From Candidatus Thalassarchaeum betae (GTDB taxonomy: Archaea; Thermoplasmatota; Poseidoniia; Poseidoniales; Thalassarchaeaceae): a stretch of 64,000 nt of DNA. Below, in pieces: positions 37,996 to 47,473 of this stretch; the first letter of the stretch is position 1, and the number at the start of each line of letters is the position of its first letter. Location of the stretch: positions 124,001 to 188,000 of the forward strand of contig PSPG01000001.1 of assembly GCA_003193925.1 (NCBI GenBank). The letters run 5' to 3'. Below the pieces are notes generated by a model. That model saw only the letters and a program-made list of their open reading frames with translations. It did not search any database and was not told the DNA's origin. A program made the translations under genes and the position numbers.

Positions 37996-38292
37996 TTGTT
38001 GGCTAAGAGAGCACATGGCACACGCCAAGGCACTCGCAGCATTCTCAAGAAGAAGAAGGCCGAGCGCAGCCGCGTTTTCATCAACCGAGTGATGCACCCC
38101 TACGCCGATGGCGACAGCGTCGCGATCGTGCTTGATGGAGCCCAACAGAAGGGAATGCCCCACCGACGCTTCCAAGGCAAGACAGGAGTCATCTCCGGGA
38201 CCCAGGGACGAGCATACATCATCACCATCTCCGACGGAAACATGCAGAAGACGATAGTGGCCCGCCCCGAGCACCTCAGACCGATCGAGTGA
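37996..38292 (+). CDS. rpl21e: 50S ribosomal protein L21e
   Basis: AHGTRQGTRSILKKKKAERSRVFINRVMHPYADGDSVAIVLDGAQQKGMPHRRFQGKTGVISG. Confidence 0.93.
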   Translation: MLAKRAHGTRQGTRSILKKKKAERSRVFINRVMHPYADGDSVAIVLDGAQQKGMPHRRFQGKTGVISGTQGRAYIITISDGNMQKTIVARPEHLRPIE

Positions 38293-38301
38293 GTGATTCA
38301 G

Positions 38302-38655
38302 ATGGTAGAACGCGAGTACGTCGATTTCGCCACCGTCCGCGACTTGCTGCTGGACGCCAACGAGCGCCGAGGCGACCTGTCATACGAGCAGAAGATGGCC
38401 CTTGGTCACGCCGAGTGGGCAGCCAGTGAGAGCCGTGGGGGGATCAAGACCGATAAGGAGGTCTTCCGCGGGCTGCGCGACGCCCTCATGGAAAACGAAA
38501 AACTCTCCCCGCATCCCGAGATATGTGCCAAGTTGGCAGAACTCCACCCCATCGTCGTAGCGGATGTGAGAGTGGTCGTCGCAAGCAAGAGAATCGCGAT
38601 GGACACACCTGAAATCGAGGAGATCATCACTATCATCCGGCGGCACGTGCTCTGA
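38302..38655 (+). CDS. rpoF: DNA-directed RNA polymerase subunit F (Rpb4)
   Basis: DLSYEQKMALGHAEWA, HPEICAKLAELHPIVVADVRVVVASKR, conserved L21e-rpoF-DUF655-ksgA order. Confidence 0.85.
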   Translation: MVEREYVDFATVRDLLLDANERRGDLSYEQKMALGHAEWAASESRGGIKTDKEVFRGLRDALMENEKLSPHPEICAKLAELHPIVVADVRVVVASKRIAMDTPEIEEIITIIRRHVL

Positions 38656-38657
38656 AC

Positions 38658-38675
38658 CGTCATTCTGACGTTTTT
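38658..38675 (+). terminator. hairpin plus T-tract after rpoF
   Basis: CGTCA-TTC-TGACG-TTTTT starting 2 nt after the TGA. Confidence 0.55.
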
Positions 38676-38725
38676 CCGCAACAATTCCATTCAAGGGGGG
38701 GGACCGCTCTGAATAAACGAGGGAT

Positions 38726-39298
38726 ATGCAACCTGGAGGCCAGAGCGAGCCAGACGAGGACGGCCCCGGGCTGTTCGACTCCGAGATTCACGTCAGGATC
38801 CTAGACCTGCAGGAGAGGCGGCCATTCGGACATGAGGTTCACGGTCTGAGCGAGCCCTCCTTGCATCTGGTTCGAGCGAGGGTCAACGACCTCGGGGGAC
38901 TTACGAGCGGCTCCAAAGTCAAAGTCGACTCTGACAGCCTCGGGCCGTTGTCTGAGATCAGGCATCGTGACCTCTCTGCGGCTGCCAACGGTGAGTTGAC
39001 CGAGGCAATCATGGATGTGATTTCGGAGGATTCCGAGAGGCATCTGGGCTTCTACAACCGCGCCAACAACCTCTCACTCAAGATGCACGCCTTCCAATTG
39101 CTGGCGGGCATCGGCAAGGCGAAGGCGCTGCAGATGGTCCAGCTTCGTGGAATGGTCGGTTGGAGCAACTTCGAGAAGGTCGACGAGGCTTGCGGCATCG
39201 ACTCAGCCAGACTGCTCGCAGAGCGTTATGTCAAGGAGATGGAAGACGCAGCCCAATCGCCCCGTCTGCTCGACCTGCTGGTTCGCTCCGAGATGTGA
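38726..39298 (+). CDS. DUF655 family (HhH) protein
   Basis: FYNRANNLSLKMHAFQLLAGIGKAKALQMVQLRG; position upstream of ksgA. Confidence 0.85.
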   Translation: MQPGGQSEPDEDGPGLFDSEIHVRILDLQERRPFGHEVHGLSEPSLHLVRARVNDLGGLTSGSKVKVDSDSLGPLSEIRHRDLSAAANGELTEAIMDVISEDSERHLGFYNRANNLSLKMHAFQLLAGIGKAKALQMVQLRGMVGWSNFEKVDEACGIDSARLLAERYVKEMEDAAQSPRLLDLLVRSEM

Positions 39299-39312
39299 TT
39301 CGGGGTCGGGCC

Positions 39313-40203
39313 ATGGATGACTTGGACACGCGTCTCCTAGTCGACCTCCTGCGAGACAGGGTTCGCCCGAACAGGTCCCTCGGACAGCATTTCCTGGTCG
39401 ATGACGCAGTTATCTCCCGCTCGGTGGTCCTGGCTTCCTGCGCGAACCCCCTCGATTCGGACTCGCATGTGCTTGAGATAGGGCCGGGACCCGGCTCTCT
39501 CACACTGGCGCTTCTGAGGACCGGGGCTAGGGTGACCGCGTTCGAGGTGGACGGCGAGGCCGTCTCCCACTTGCAGCGCGTCTTCGGAGACGCTGACGGC
39601 CACCTCGACCTCCGTCAGGCCGACGCGTTGGAGGGCGACTGGCCTGCTGACGTAACTCACATGGTGGCCAATCTCCCCTATCAGATATCCAGCCCCGTCT
39701 TGGAGAGGATACAAAGGCATCACGCCGAGCATCCAATGGCGGCGGTCGTACTGCTCCTGCAGGCGGAGTTCGCAGAGCGGATGGCCATCAGCAGGAACCA
39801 GGCAGCTCTGAGTCCACTCGGCCTCTCTCTCTGGCTGGATTTCGACGTAGAGTTGGATGCCAAGGTGCCCCCGCACTCGTTCAGCCCCTCCCCCAGCGTG
39901 AGCTCCCGTCTGGCCTTGCTGCGCCCGGTGGACAGGGAGCCCGGGATCGACCGCAGGATGTTCAGGGCCATTACCCAGCACTGCTTCGCCAACAGGCGGC
40001 GGAAGTTGCGGACCCTGCTGTCCAAGCCGCCAAACCGCCTGAGCCGGATCAAGGGCTGGCACAGGCAGCGCTGGGCCGAAGCTGTCGACACTGTCATCCA
40101 GGCTGCTCCAGAGGGTCTCCCGGAAGGCTGGCTGGATCTGCGACCAGAGAATCTGGAGACATCCAACTGGGTCTCTCTCACGAACGCAATTTCGTTGAAT
40201 TGA
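39313..40203 (+). CDS. ksgA: 16S rRNA (adenine dimethyl) methyltransferase KsgA/Dim1
   Basis: SLGQHFLVDDAVISR, VLEIGPGPGSLTLALL, VANLPYQISSPVLERI; true start inside the longer ORF. Confidence 0.93.
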   Translation: MDDLDTRLLVDLLRDRVRPNRSLGQHFLVDDAVISRSVVLASCANPLDSDSHVLEIGPGPGSLTLALLRTGARVTAFEVDGEAVSHLQRVFGDADGHLDLRQADALEGDWPADVTHMVANLPYQISSPVLERIQRHHAEHPMAAVVLLLQAEFAERMAISRNQAALSPLGLSLWLDFDVELDAKVPPHSFSPSPSVSSRLALLRPVDREPGIDRRMFRAITQHCFANRRRKLRTLLSKPPNRLSRIKGWHRQRWAEAVDTVIQAAPEGLPEGWLDLRPENLETSNWVSLTNAISLN

Positions 40204-40303
40204 ACCGATTTGCTGGGGTTTTGACCACGCCTTGATAGAGCACCCTCGGCTCGGCGGGTCAGGGTGGCGAGCACGCGACGGGCCCGAGCTAGGATGAGTA
40301 CTC

Positions 40304-41395
40304 ATGGCGAAGAAGGACACCTATCTCGCGCTGCTTCGACGCGGCATCGACGAGAACACGGCTCACATCCTTTCCGACAGCGGCGTCAAGGTCGGCGATC
40401 TGAAGAAACTGGACCCCGAGACGCTCATCAACAACTACGGCCTGAAGAGGGGGATAGCGAAGTCTGTCTTGGACGCAGTACGCTCAGGCCCGCGTGACTC
40501 GAGCCAGCAGAGATTCCTCGCCGACGTCCTCTCCGGCCGCGGCAAGAAGAAGGTCGACAAGATCGAGGAGCAGCGCTTCAAGCGGGAGCAGAAGGACCTG
40601 CACGCCGAACTACTCGAGAAGAAGGAGCAACTCAGGATAGCCAGAGTCGAGTCATTCCGCAACAAGAAACTGGTCATGAACCGCCTAGGCAAGACCATCG
40701 AGCTCATCGTCAAGCTGGAGAACACCTTCGATGACGAATCCAAGGACGAACAGCGCTCCAAACTGCGAGACCAACTCGAGACCAGAGGGCTCGAGGCCGC
40801 CAGAGACCACGAGATGCTCGAACTGGTCGGGACACCGCAGGACATCGTCGACTTCCGTCGGAAGATAGCACCGACGCTCTGCCTCCATGCATGCCCCTCG
40901 TGCGGAGAGGAAATGGACCCACGGGGCGGCAATGTCGTGGAGGACATGAGCGATTTCATGCTGGTTTGCTGGGAGTGCGAGGAGGAATTCAGAGCGCCAA
41001 TGGCCCAAATCGTCGAAGATTGGTTGGAAAACGGCTCCAGAATCAAGATCGACCCGAAAAAGAAGCCCCGCCTGCCGGTCGCAAGGCTTCCGAAGAAAAA
41101 GGACACGCCTTCGGTGACCGACTTGATGATCCGCGACCTCGAGTCGACCGGAGCCACGGCAGAGGAGCTCGAGGCAGCCGTGCAGTCGAGCAAGCTCTCT
41201 GGCGTGCTGATGAGCATAGACGACTGGATCGACCAGACGATAGCCGCCAAGGGCTACATCCAGGCGCAGGAGCACCGCGAGGAGTTCATCATCGCCACAG
41301 GCGCGGGGGCTACGAAGTTCAACAAGTGGATGAAGAAGGCTGGACTGGTCTTCAACAAGCAGACTGGCAGATGGACACGTTGGGAAGACCGCTGA
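40304..41395 (+). CDS. uncharacterised protein with N-terminal helix-hairpin-like region and 4-Cys zinc-ribbon
   Basis: CPSCGEEMD...CWECEEEF, coiled-coil middle, GAGATKFNKWMKKAGLVFNKQTGRWTRW C-terminus. Confidence 0.55.
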   Translation: MAKKDTYLALLRRGIDENTAHILSDSGVKVGDLKKLDPETLINNYGLKRGIAKSVLDAVRSGPRDSSQQRFLADVLSGRGKKKVDKIEEQRFKREQKDLHAELLEKKEQLRIARVESFRNKKLVMNRLGKTIELIVKLENTFDDESKDEQRSKLRDQLETRGLEAARDHEMLELVGTPQDIVDFRRKIAPTLCLHACPSCGEEMDPRGGNVVEDMSDFMLVCWECEEEFRAPMAQIVEDWLENGSRIKIDPKKKPRLPVARLPKKKDTPSVTDLMIRDLESTGATAEELEAAVQSSKLSGVLMSIDDWIDQTIAAKGYIQAQEHREEFIIATGAGATKFNKWMKKAGLVFNKQTGRWTRWEDR

Positions 41396-41404
41396 GGCAG
41401 GTCC

Positions 41405-41704
41405 ATGGCGGACGAGACCCCCGTCATCCGGTTCTTCCGAGGCTCGAGGCCGCTGGGAACGGCCCGAATCGTGCCTGACACGCCGATTGTGGAGATAGCG
41501 GAACTCGCAGGCGTCGAGATTCCGACTAACTGCACCGCGGGGAACTGTGGGACCTGTCTCGTCAGGCTGGTTAGAGGCCGAGTCGACCTTCCCGAAGAGC
41601 TCCCGCCGGGACTGGACGATGATGTCGTGGCTGAAGGCGGCATCCTGACATGCTGCCTGTACCCTACAGGATCATGCGACATCGACGTGATTCCCCCGTT
41701 GTAG
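41405..41704 (+). CDS. 2Fe-2S (plant-type) ferredoxin
   Basis: NCTAGNCGTCLVRL...LTCCL Cys pattern. Confidence 0.85.
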   Translation: MADETPVIRFFRGSRPLGTARIVPDTPIVEIAELAGVEIPTNCTAGNCGTCLVRLVRGRVDLPEELPPGLDDDVVAEGGILTCCLYPTGSCDIDVIPPL

Positions 41705-41712
41705 GTGAGTGA

Positions 41713-41880
41713 ATGGTGGATTGGAGCGATCCCGAGTTTCAGAAGAGCCTGATTATCTCGATAATCGGCTTGAGCGCGGGCATCTGGTGGATATCTGGCA
41801 GGATTCGGGCCAAGTTGGCTGAAGTCGAGGAGAGAAGGGCTAGGAGATGGCATGAAACCGATGAAATCTCGGACGAATGA
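41713..41880 (+). CDS. small single-TM protein, 55 aa (not in supplied ORF track)
   Basis: MVDWSDPEFQKSLIISIIGLSAGIWWISGRIRAKLAEVEERRARRWHETDEISDE; 8 nt after the ferredoxin stop. Confidence 0.5.
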   Translation: MVDWSDPEFQKSLIISIIGLSAGIWWISGRIRAKLAEVEERRARRWHETDEISDE

Positions 41881-41889
41881 CGGGTTTTG

Positions 41890-41903
41890 TTAATAATTAT
41901 TAA
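41890..41903. terminator. AT palindrome between convergent genes
   Basis: TTAATAATTATTAA, perfect 14-nt palindrome preceded by GGGTTTTG. Confidence 0.35.
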
Positions 41904-41917
41904 ATAATGCCAGTCAA

Positions 41918-42235
41918 TCACTCGTTCACAGCCGCAGTCCATCGTTCTGCCTGTGGCACTCCAACCACCTCAATATGGCATCCCAGAATGCCTTTCTGCG
42001 AAGTCACCTCGTTTCTCAGTCTAATCAGGTCATCGAGGCAGCACGGGCAGTGGGGATGAGGTGGTTTGACCCACAATTCCACTATTCCGGCCTCGTCGAC
42101 CTCGACCCCCTTCAGAACCGACTCGTCGGTGATTGGCTTGCCGTGCGGCTCGTTGCGACCCCTCAGCACTCTCGCGAGCCTCATCTGAGCCGTTTGCTTC
42201 GCCTTGGTCACAGTCCCAGCACCTCCGAAAGCCAC
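41918..42235 (-). CDS. MIP18/DUF59-like protein (tentative)
   Basis: ITDESVLKGVEVDEAGIVELWVKPPHPHCPCCLDDLIRLRNEV...GCHIEVV resembles DUF59 layout. Confidence 0.45.
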   Translation of the reverse strand: MAFGGAGTVTKAKQTAQMRLARVLRGRNEPHGKPITDESVLKGVEVDEAGIVELWVKPPHPHCPCCLDDLIRLRNEVTSQKGILGCHIEVVGVPQAERWTAAVNE

Positions 42236-42729
42236 GCCTTAGCGGCATCAACATCGGGCAAATCAGCGACCTCAGCACCCTCTCTGCGGTGATCCAGCCT
42301 CCTTCCAGCGAGCTCGGAGGCCCAGCCTCCGGTGCTCGACATCGTGGCTACCGGCTTTTCGATCTGCCACGCGAAGGCGATTTCAGAGAGTGTGCCAGAG
42401 CCCCCTCTGACCGCGATGCAGGCATCGCCTGCGCGAGCCACCAGCATGTTCCTGAACAGCCCGAGACCGGTAGGGATGACCACGTCGATGTGCGGATTGG
42501 CTGAATCAGGGTCCTCCATCGGCAGGATCCCGATGGTGTCTCCACTCTGGTATGACTGGCTGCTCTGTGCGCCCCTGCAGACCGCCGTCATCGAACCGCC
42601 GAGCCCTCCGCAGGCCACTCTGCAGCCCAAATCGACGATGGCTCTGCCCAGATCCTCGCACAGAGCCTCGACCTCGGGGACCTCGGAGAGGTCGTTCGAG
42701 CCGAATACGGAGACTATCGGCTTCCTCAT
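42208..42729 (-). CDS. TIGR00725 / LOG-like Rossmann protein
   Basis: VSVFGSNDLSE, CGGLGGSMTAVCRGA, VRGGSGTLSEIAFAWQIEKPV. Confidence 0.85.
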   Translation of the reverse strand: MRKPIVSVFGSNDLSEVPEVEALCEDLGRAIVDLGCRVACGGLGGSMTAVCRGAQSSQSYQSGDTIGILPMEDPDSANPHIDVVIPTGLGLFRNMLVARAGDACIAVRGGSGTLSEIAFAWQIEKPVATMSSTGGWASELAGRRLDHRREGAEVADLPDVDAAKAWLSEVLGL

Positions 42730-42730
42730 G

Positions 42731-43984
42731 CTACCACTCCGTGAGTATCGGGAACGACTTCCCCATCGTCAGGCACTCCATGCCATCGCTCGTTCGAACC
42801 CAGCTGTCTTCTGTCCCGATGGCACCCTCAGGGTAAATCACCTTAGGCTCGATCGCCATTGTGCCGCCTACCTGCAGAGGCCGATCGAAACCTCGAGCCA
42901 CCACCGGGGTCTCGTCGAGCTCGAGCCCGATCGAGTGGCCTAGGAACTTGGCTTGGTCGGGTGGCATGCCCATCAGGTGCTCGCCGCGCCCCATCTCGGC
43001 AACCAGCGAACTGCCAGCATCCCAAACAGCCGAGCAATCATCGCCTTTTCCGAGGCTGTCGACGACTAGGTCGCGTACCTGCGCCATGTCATCGAGCCTT
43101 TGCGTCCACTCGTCAGACAGCCGCCCGGCGCTGAACATGCGTGTGCAGTCTGAGACGTATCCCCGGTGTAAGTGAACGATGTCGACCAGCACCGGCTCAC
43201 CCTCGGCAACCCTAGCGAAGCCCGCGCCGAGTGAGGAGATAGGACTCGCTCCCAGACCAGCCACTGCAGAGTCGAAGTACGAGGGCACAGCGCCCGAGCG
43301 ACCTGCGGCGATGACGACCCTGTCGCAATCCATCGGCCACGTGCGCATCCTGATGCGGCCGCCGAAGCCTGCCGCCCTGCTGACCTCATCGGCGGCGCCG
43401 GCCATCTCAATCTCAGTGAGTCCAAGCCCCCCTCGGTCGCGGATAGCCTCGAACATCATCCGGTTGATCTCACCACTCCCGCGGTGCATCTCGAGCTCCC
43501 AGGCTGACTTGGTCTCCCTGAGGGTGAACAGCAGTCCTGTACAATCGGAGCTCTGCCCTTCGAGCCCACTCATCTTGGATGTGAGGAAGGACCAACGCTT
43601 CTGTGGGACCTTGCCTGCGAGCAATCCGGGTGCTTGAGTGCAACCAGCAGCCCGCAACGAGTCCTCGAAGTCCCCCATACTCGGGTGTCCCTCGATGGCA
43701 TGGGGCGAATCTCCTCCCCCTGCCTCGAAGCGAGCCCGCTTCAATGAACGCCTCACCCATTGCGTACTCCCGATGCCAGAGTCATCTGCACCGACTAGGA
43801 ACAGAGAGTTCTGACGCCCGCCGGTGAGCCAGTAGAGCTCTACCGGATCATCGACTAGGACGGATTCGTGGCCGGCTTCGGCGAGTGCCGCAGACAGCCT
43901 GCCCTGCCTGTCCTCCAATTCCGAGACTGGCACCCGCCAGTCCTCTCCGTCGGGGCCAGTCAGGCGCTCGGCATCCCAACTCAT
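42731..43984 (-). CDS. M24 family metallopeptidase (Xaa-Pro peptidase-like)
   Basis: N-terminal creatinase-like region, DIVHLHRGYVSDCTRMFSAG, GHSIGLELDETPVVARG, AIEPKVIYP. Confidence 0.85.
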   Translation of the reverse strand: MSWDAERLTGPDGEDWRVPVSELEDRQGRLSAALAEAGHESVLVDDPVELYWLTGGRQNSLFLVGADDSGIGSTQWVRRSLKRARFEAGGGDSPHAIEGHPSMGDFEDSLRAAGCTQAPGLLAGKVPQKRWSFLTSKMSGLEGQSSDCTGLLFTLRETKSAWELEMHRGSGEINRMMFEAIRDRGGLGLTEIEMAGAADEVSRAAGFGGRIRMRTWPMDCDRVVIAAGRSGAVPSYFDSAVAGLGASPISSLGAGFARVAEGEPVLVDIVHLHRGYVSDCTRMFSAGRLSDEWTQRLDDMAQVRDLVVDSLGKGDDCSAVWDAGSSLVAEMGRGEHLMGMPPDQAKFLGHSIGLELDETPVVARGFDRPLQVGGTMAIEPKVIYPEGAIGTEDSWVRTSDGMECLTMGKSFPILTEW

Positions 43985-44072
43985 GCGGCTGCTTCGAGCG
44001 CCACCCGTGAAAGGCATTGTGGGGCCACGCGGAGCGTGTTCGCCACCCACAACGGCCATAGAGGGACCGCTA

Positions 44073-45356
44073 GTGCCGCCAATCGTGACAACCGTCCTGT
44101 CGCTGGACGACGTCCGCCTCGCGGGACGGACTGTGCTCTATCGAGTAGACGTAAATTCGCCCCTCGAACCGTCCACTGGGGCCTTCCTCGATGACAGCAG
44201 ACTGCGCTCTATCCTCGAGACTCTGAGGAGCCTCTCAGACGCCAAGGTAGTGATCATGGGGCACCAGTCGAGACCAGGCAAGGACGACTTTACTGGCATG
44301 GAGGGTCACTGCGACCGACTCTCGCGCCTCCTCGGGCAGCAGATACGCTTCGTTGCCGATGTCTGTGGCGACGATGCCATCGATGCCATCGAGGAGATGC
44401 AGTCCGGCGAGAAGATATTCCTCGACAATGTCCGCCTCCATTCCGAGGAGTACGGCCCAGAGAAGGTTAGCTTCGAGGCGGAACCATCCTCCGAGATTGT
44501 TACCCGCCTGTCAGCCGTCGCCGACGTGTACGTCTCTGACGCCTTCGGCGCAGCCCATCGAAACTCGCCTTCCCTCACCGGCTTCGCCGAGGAGATGCCC
44601 TGTATCGCAGGCCGCCTGATGAACAGGGAGATCAGGGCCCTTGGCTTGGCCGTGGACGACCCTCCTCGACCCTACGTGGCGATTCTGGGAGGGGCGAAGT
44701 GCGACGACTCGCTGAGGGTCGCACTCAACCTCATCGAGCGCGGCGTCGTAGACTGCATCCCGATGGTGGGAGTGGTCGGCAACCTGATGCTGTGGGCTAG
44801 CGGGCACGACATAGGCGAGAGGAACAAGGAGTTCATCAGAAGCACGATGGGCGAGGCCTTCGACGAGACTTGGCAGATGGCCCAGCGCCTAGCGAGCGAC
44901 CATTCCAAGATGCTCTTCCTCCCCAGTGACCTAGCGGTGGAAATCGATGGGAAGCGGCATCCCATAGGAGTCGACGAACTTCCCACTGAGCATTCGATAT
45001 ACGACATAGGCTTCCAGACCCTGATGGAACTACGACCACTGATGTTAGACGCCAAATGCATCCTGTGGAACGGGCCGGCCTCATTCTTCGAGTACCCTGA
45101 GTTCGCCATCGGAACCATCGAGATTCTCAACATGTGCGCCGAGGCCACCGGTGTGACCATCGTCGGAGGGGGCCACACCAGCGCTCTGGTCAACCAGCGT
45201 GGCCTGTCCGGGGAAATCAGCCACAACAGCACCGGGGGGGGTTCGGTGCTGGGCATGCTCTCGGGCGAGCCGATGCCGGTGATCGACGCGCTCGCGCGCT
45301 CGAACGACAAGTACAGGCCCCTTCTCGGTGCACTAGAGCTGGAACCGATTGATTGA
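44073..45356 (+). CDS. pgk: phosphoglycerate kinase
   Basis: RVDVNSPLE, GHQSRPGKDDFT, SDAFGAAHRNSPSLTGFAEEMPCIAGRLMNREI, ILGGAKCDDSL, WNGPASFFEYPEFAIGT. Confidence 0.93.
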   Translation: MPPIVTTVLSLDDVRLAGRTVLYRVDVNSPLEPSTGAFLDDSRLRSILETLRSLSDAKVVIMGHQSRPGKDDFTGMEGHCDRLSRLLGQQIRFVADVCGDDAIDAIEEMQSGEKIFLDNVRLHSEEYGPEKVSFEAEPSSEIVTRLSAVADVYVSDAFGAAHRNSPSLTGFAEEMPCIAGRLMNREIRALGLAVDDPPRPYVAILGGAKCDDSLRVALNLIERGVVDCIPMVGVVGNLMLWASGHDIGERNKEFIRSTMGEAFDETWQMAQRLASDHSKMLFLPSDLAVEIDGKRHPIGVDELPTEHSIYDIGFQTLMELRPLMLDAKCILWNGPASFFEYPEFAIGTIEILNMCAEATGVTIVGGGHTSALVNQRGLSGEISHNSTGGGSVLGMLSGEPMPVIDALARSNDKYRPLLGALELEPID

Positions 45357-45357
45357 G

Positions 45358-45430
45358 AGCCACTGGGGAGACTCGAACTCCCGACCTCTTGATTACGAAT
45401 CAAGTGCTCTACCAGCTAAGCTACAGTGGC
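45358..45430 (-). tRNA. tRNA-Thr (anticodon CGT)
   Basis: GCCACTG/CAGTGGC acceptor, CTTGA-TTCGTAA-TCAAG anticodon arm, GGGAG-TTCGAGT-CTCCC T-arm; all stems pair by hand; no encoded CCA. Confidence 0.95.
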
Positions 45431-45512
45431 GTCAGCGCAACCAACTGAACCATTCGCATAAGAGAATCGGTGCGGCAGACAATGCTAAGTCAGCAAGCAT
45501 ACACCGGACTCT

Positions 45513-46043
45513 ATGGAGGAGACCGAGGGGGGTGCAGCCCCGGAAGAAACGACATTCTCGGGAACACCGAACGCAGAGCCAATGCAGACCCAGGAAGTCT
45601 TCGAAGAGCCCGAAGTGCAGTACGTCAAGAGGTCTGCTGTCCCCGTCGTCATCGGGGCCATCTACTCCCTCTTCCAGGTACTCGGAGTGCTGGTTTCTTT
45701 GGCCATACTCCTCGGAGGTGCTCTGCTTGCAGGATTTGCACCAGAAATCGGAGAGGGCGCAGCCGAGGCTAGCATCTTGGTAACCGTGCTCGGCGTCGTT
45801 ATGCTTGCATTATCCAGCCTGGGCGTCTATGCCGGCATACTCATGATCCGGTACCAGAAGAGGGGCATTCACATCGCATTGGGTCTGCTTGCTCTAGGCG
45901 TGGTCATGGGAGTAATCACGAACGTCGCCTTTGAGATGTCCGCCACCGATGGTTTGGTAGGCACAGTCGCTACCAACGGTATTTGCGCGGTGCTTGTCGC
46001 AATACCCTTGCTAGTATCTGGCATATCCGAACAGATGGAATAG
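45513..46043 (+). CDS. hypothetical membrane protein, four predicted TM segments
   Basis: Hydrophobic segments after acidic N-terminus (VVIGAIYSLFQVLGVLVSLAILL...). Confidence 0.6.
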   Translation: MEETEGGAAPEETTFSGTPNAEPMQTQEVFEEPEVQYVKRSAVPVVIGAIYSLFQVLGVLVSLAILLGGALLAGFAPEIGEGAAEASILVTVLGVVMLALSSLGVYAGILMIRYQKRGIHIALGLLALGVVMGVITNVAFEMSATDGLVGTVATNGICAVLVAIPLLVSGISEQME

Positions 46044-47429
46044 TCAGCGCAGCGCGCTGAGATCCGCGATGTGCCCGATGCGGGCGTTCACATCCGCGAG
46101 GATTCCCTCCAGCGCAACCTCGCTCCGACCCTCTGCTCGCATCACCAAGATGTCCTCAGTGTTGCTGGCCCGACACAGGTACCAGCCGTCCTCATAGCTC
46201 ACCCTGATGCCATCCACCGTCGAGCACTCCATGTCCGCGAAGGCCGCCTCTACAGCCGCCATGACCTCCTCACGCTCTCCGGGCAGGGGGATCTTGGCCT
46301 CCCCTGTTGAGGGGTAGTCGGGCAGGAACGAGAAGCGCTCGGAGAAGGACGGCCCGCCGTCGGCCGGAGCGGGGTCGCGCCCAATGATCTCGAGCAGGCG
46401 GGCGCTGTTGTACAGCGAGTCGTCGAAACCGGGCCAGCGGTCGTGCAGGAAGAAGTGGCCCGACATCTCACCAGCCATCGGGGCCTGCGGATTGTCCCAC
46501 AGCTCGCGCTTCATGAACGAGTGACCGGTCCTCACCATCCTCGGCACCCCGCCGGCAGCTGCAATCGCTTCCTCGAGCGCCATGCTGCACTTGACGTCGA
46601 AGTAGACAGTCCGTTCGTCCTCCGACGCGTCACTATCGAGATTCGAGAGCACGTCCTTCGCGAAGATCGCCATCAAGCGGTCAGGGTGGATGAAGCGACC
46701 GGTCTCATCTACCACTCCCATTCGATCGCCGTCACCGTCCATCCCGATGCCGAACTCAGCGCCGCTCTCGACCACCGCTGCGGCGAGGTCGGTCATGTTC
46801 TCAGGGCGAGTTGGGTCAGGAGGGTGGTTGGGGAACGAGTTGTCCCAGTCGCAGTGCAGAGGCACGGCATCGACGCCCAGACCCTCCATCAACCGCATCG
46901 CGAGCGGGCCGGGCACGGCGTTGCCGCAGTCGAGCACGATGCGAATCGGCCTTGCTGGTTTTCCCGCATTCTCTACGACGATGTCGATGTACTGGTCCTC
47001 AAAGTTCTCCACCGTGAAGTGAGAGCCTGCACCCTCACGGAACTCGCCACTCTCGAAGGCCTCGCGCAGCATCTGCAGGTCGTCTCCGGCCACGGGCAGC
47101 TTCCCGTGGCAGATCTTGAAGCCGTTGTACTCTGGCGGGTTGTGGCTGGCTGTGATGGCAACCGCAGCCTGGACTGGCAGGTCGACGGTGGCGCGGTACA
47201 GCACTCCAGTGGTAGTCACGCCTAGGTCAAGGACGTCTGCGCCAGTGCTGACTATCCCTTCGACGAACGCCGCATGGAGCTCCGCCCCCGAATCCCTGAT
47301 GTCGCGTGCGACGGCGACGGCGCCAACGTCCAGATGGGTTGCTACCGCCTTGCCGAGCGTGTTCGCGAACTCAACCGTCAGCTCGCTTCCCGCGATGCCG
47401 CGGATGTCGTACGCCTTGAACACGCTCAC
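46044..47429 (-). CDS. phosphomannomutase/phosphoglucomutase
   Basis: FKAYDIRGIAGSELT, AVAITASHNPPEYNGFKI, GMDGDGDRMGVVDE, GEMSGHFFLHDRW; start uncertain (GTG 47429 or 47423). Confidence 0.92.
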   Translation of the reverse strand: MSVFKAYDIRGIAGSELTVEFANTLGKAVATHLDVGAVAVARDIRDSGAELHAAFVEGIVSTGADVLDLGVTTTGVLYRATVDLPVQAAVAITASHNPPEYNGFKICHGKLPVAGDDLQMLREAFESGEFREGAGSHFTVENFEDQYIDIVVENAGKPARPIRIVLDCGNAVPGPLAMRLMEGLGVDAVPLHCDWDNSFPNHPPDPTRPENMTDLAAAVVESGAEFGIGMDGDGDRMGVVDETGRFIHPDRLMAIFAKDVLSNLDSDASEDERTVYFDVKCSMALEEAIAAAGGVPRMVRTGHSFMKRELWDNPQAPMAGEMSGHFFLHDRWPGFDDSLYNSARLLEIIGRDPAPADGGPSFSERFSFLPDYPSTGEAKIPLPGEREEVMAAVEAAFADMECSTVDGIRVSYEDGWYLCRASNTEDILVMRAEGRSEVALEGILADVNARIGHIADLSALR

Positions 47430-47473
47430 GACCTTGCGAGCGATGCGGCATTCATCATCTCTGTGGGTCGATG

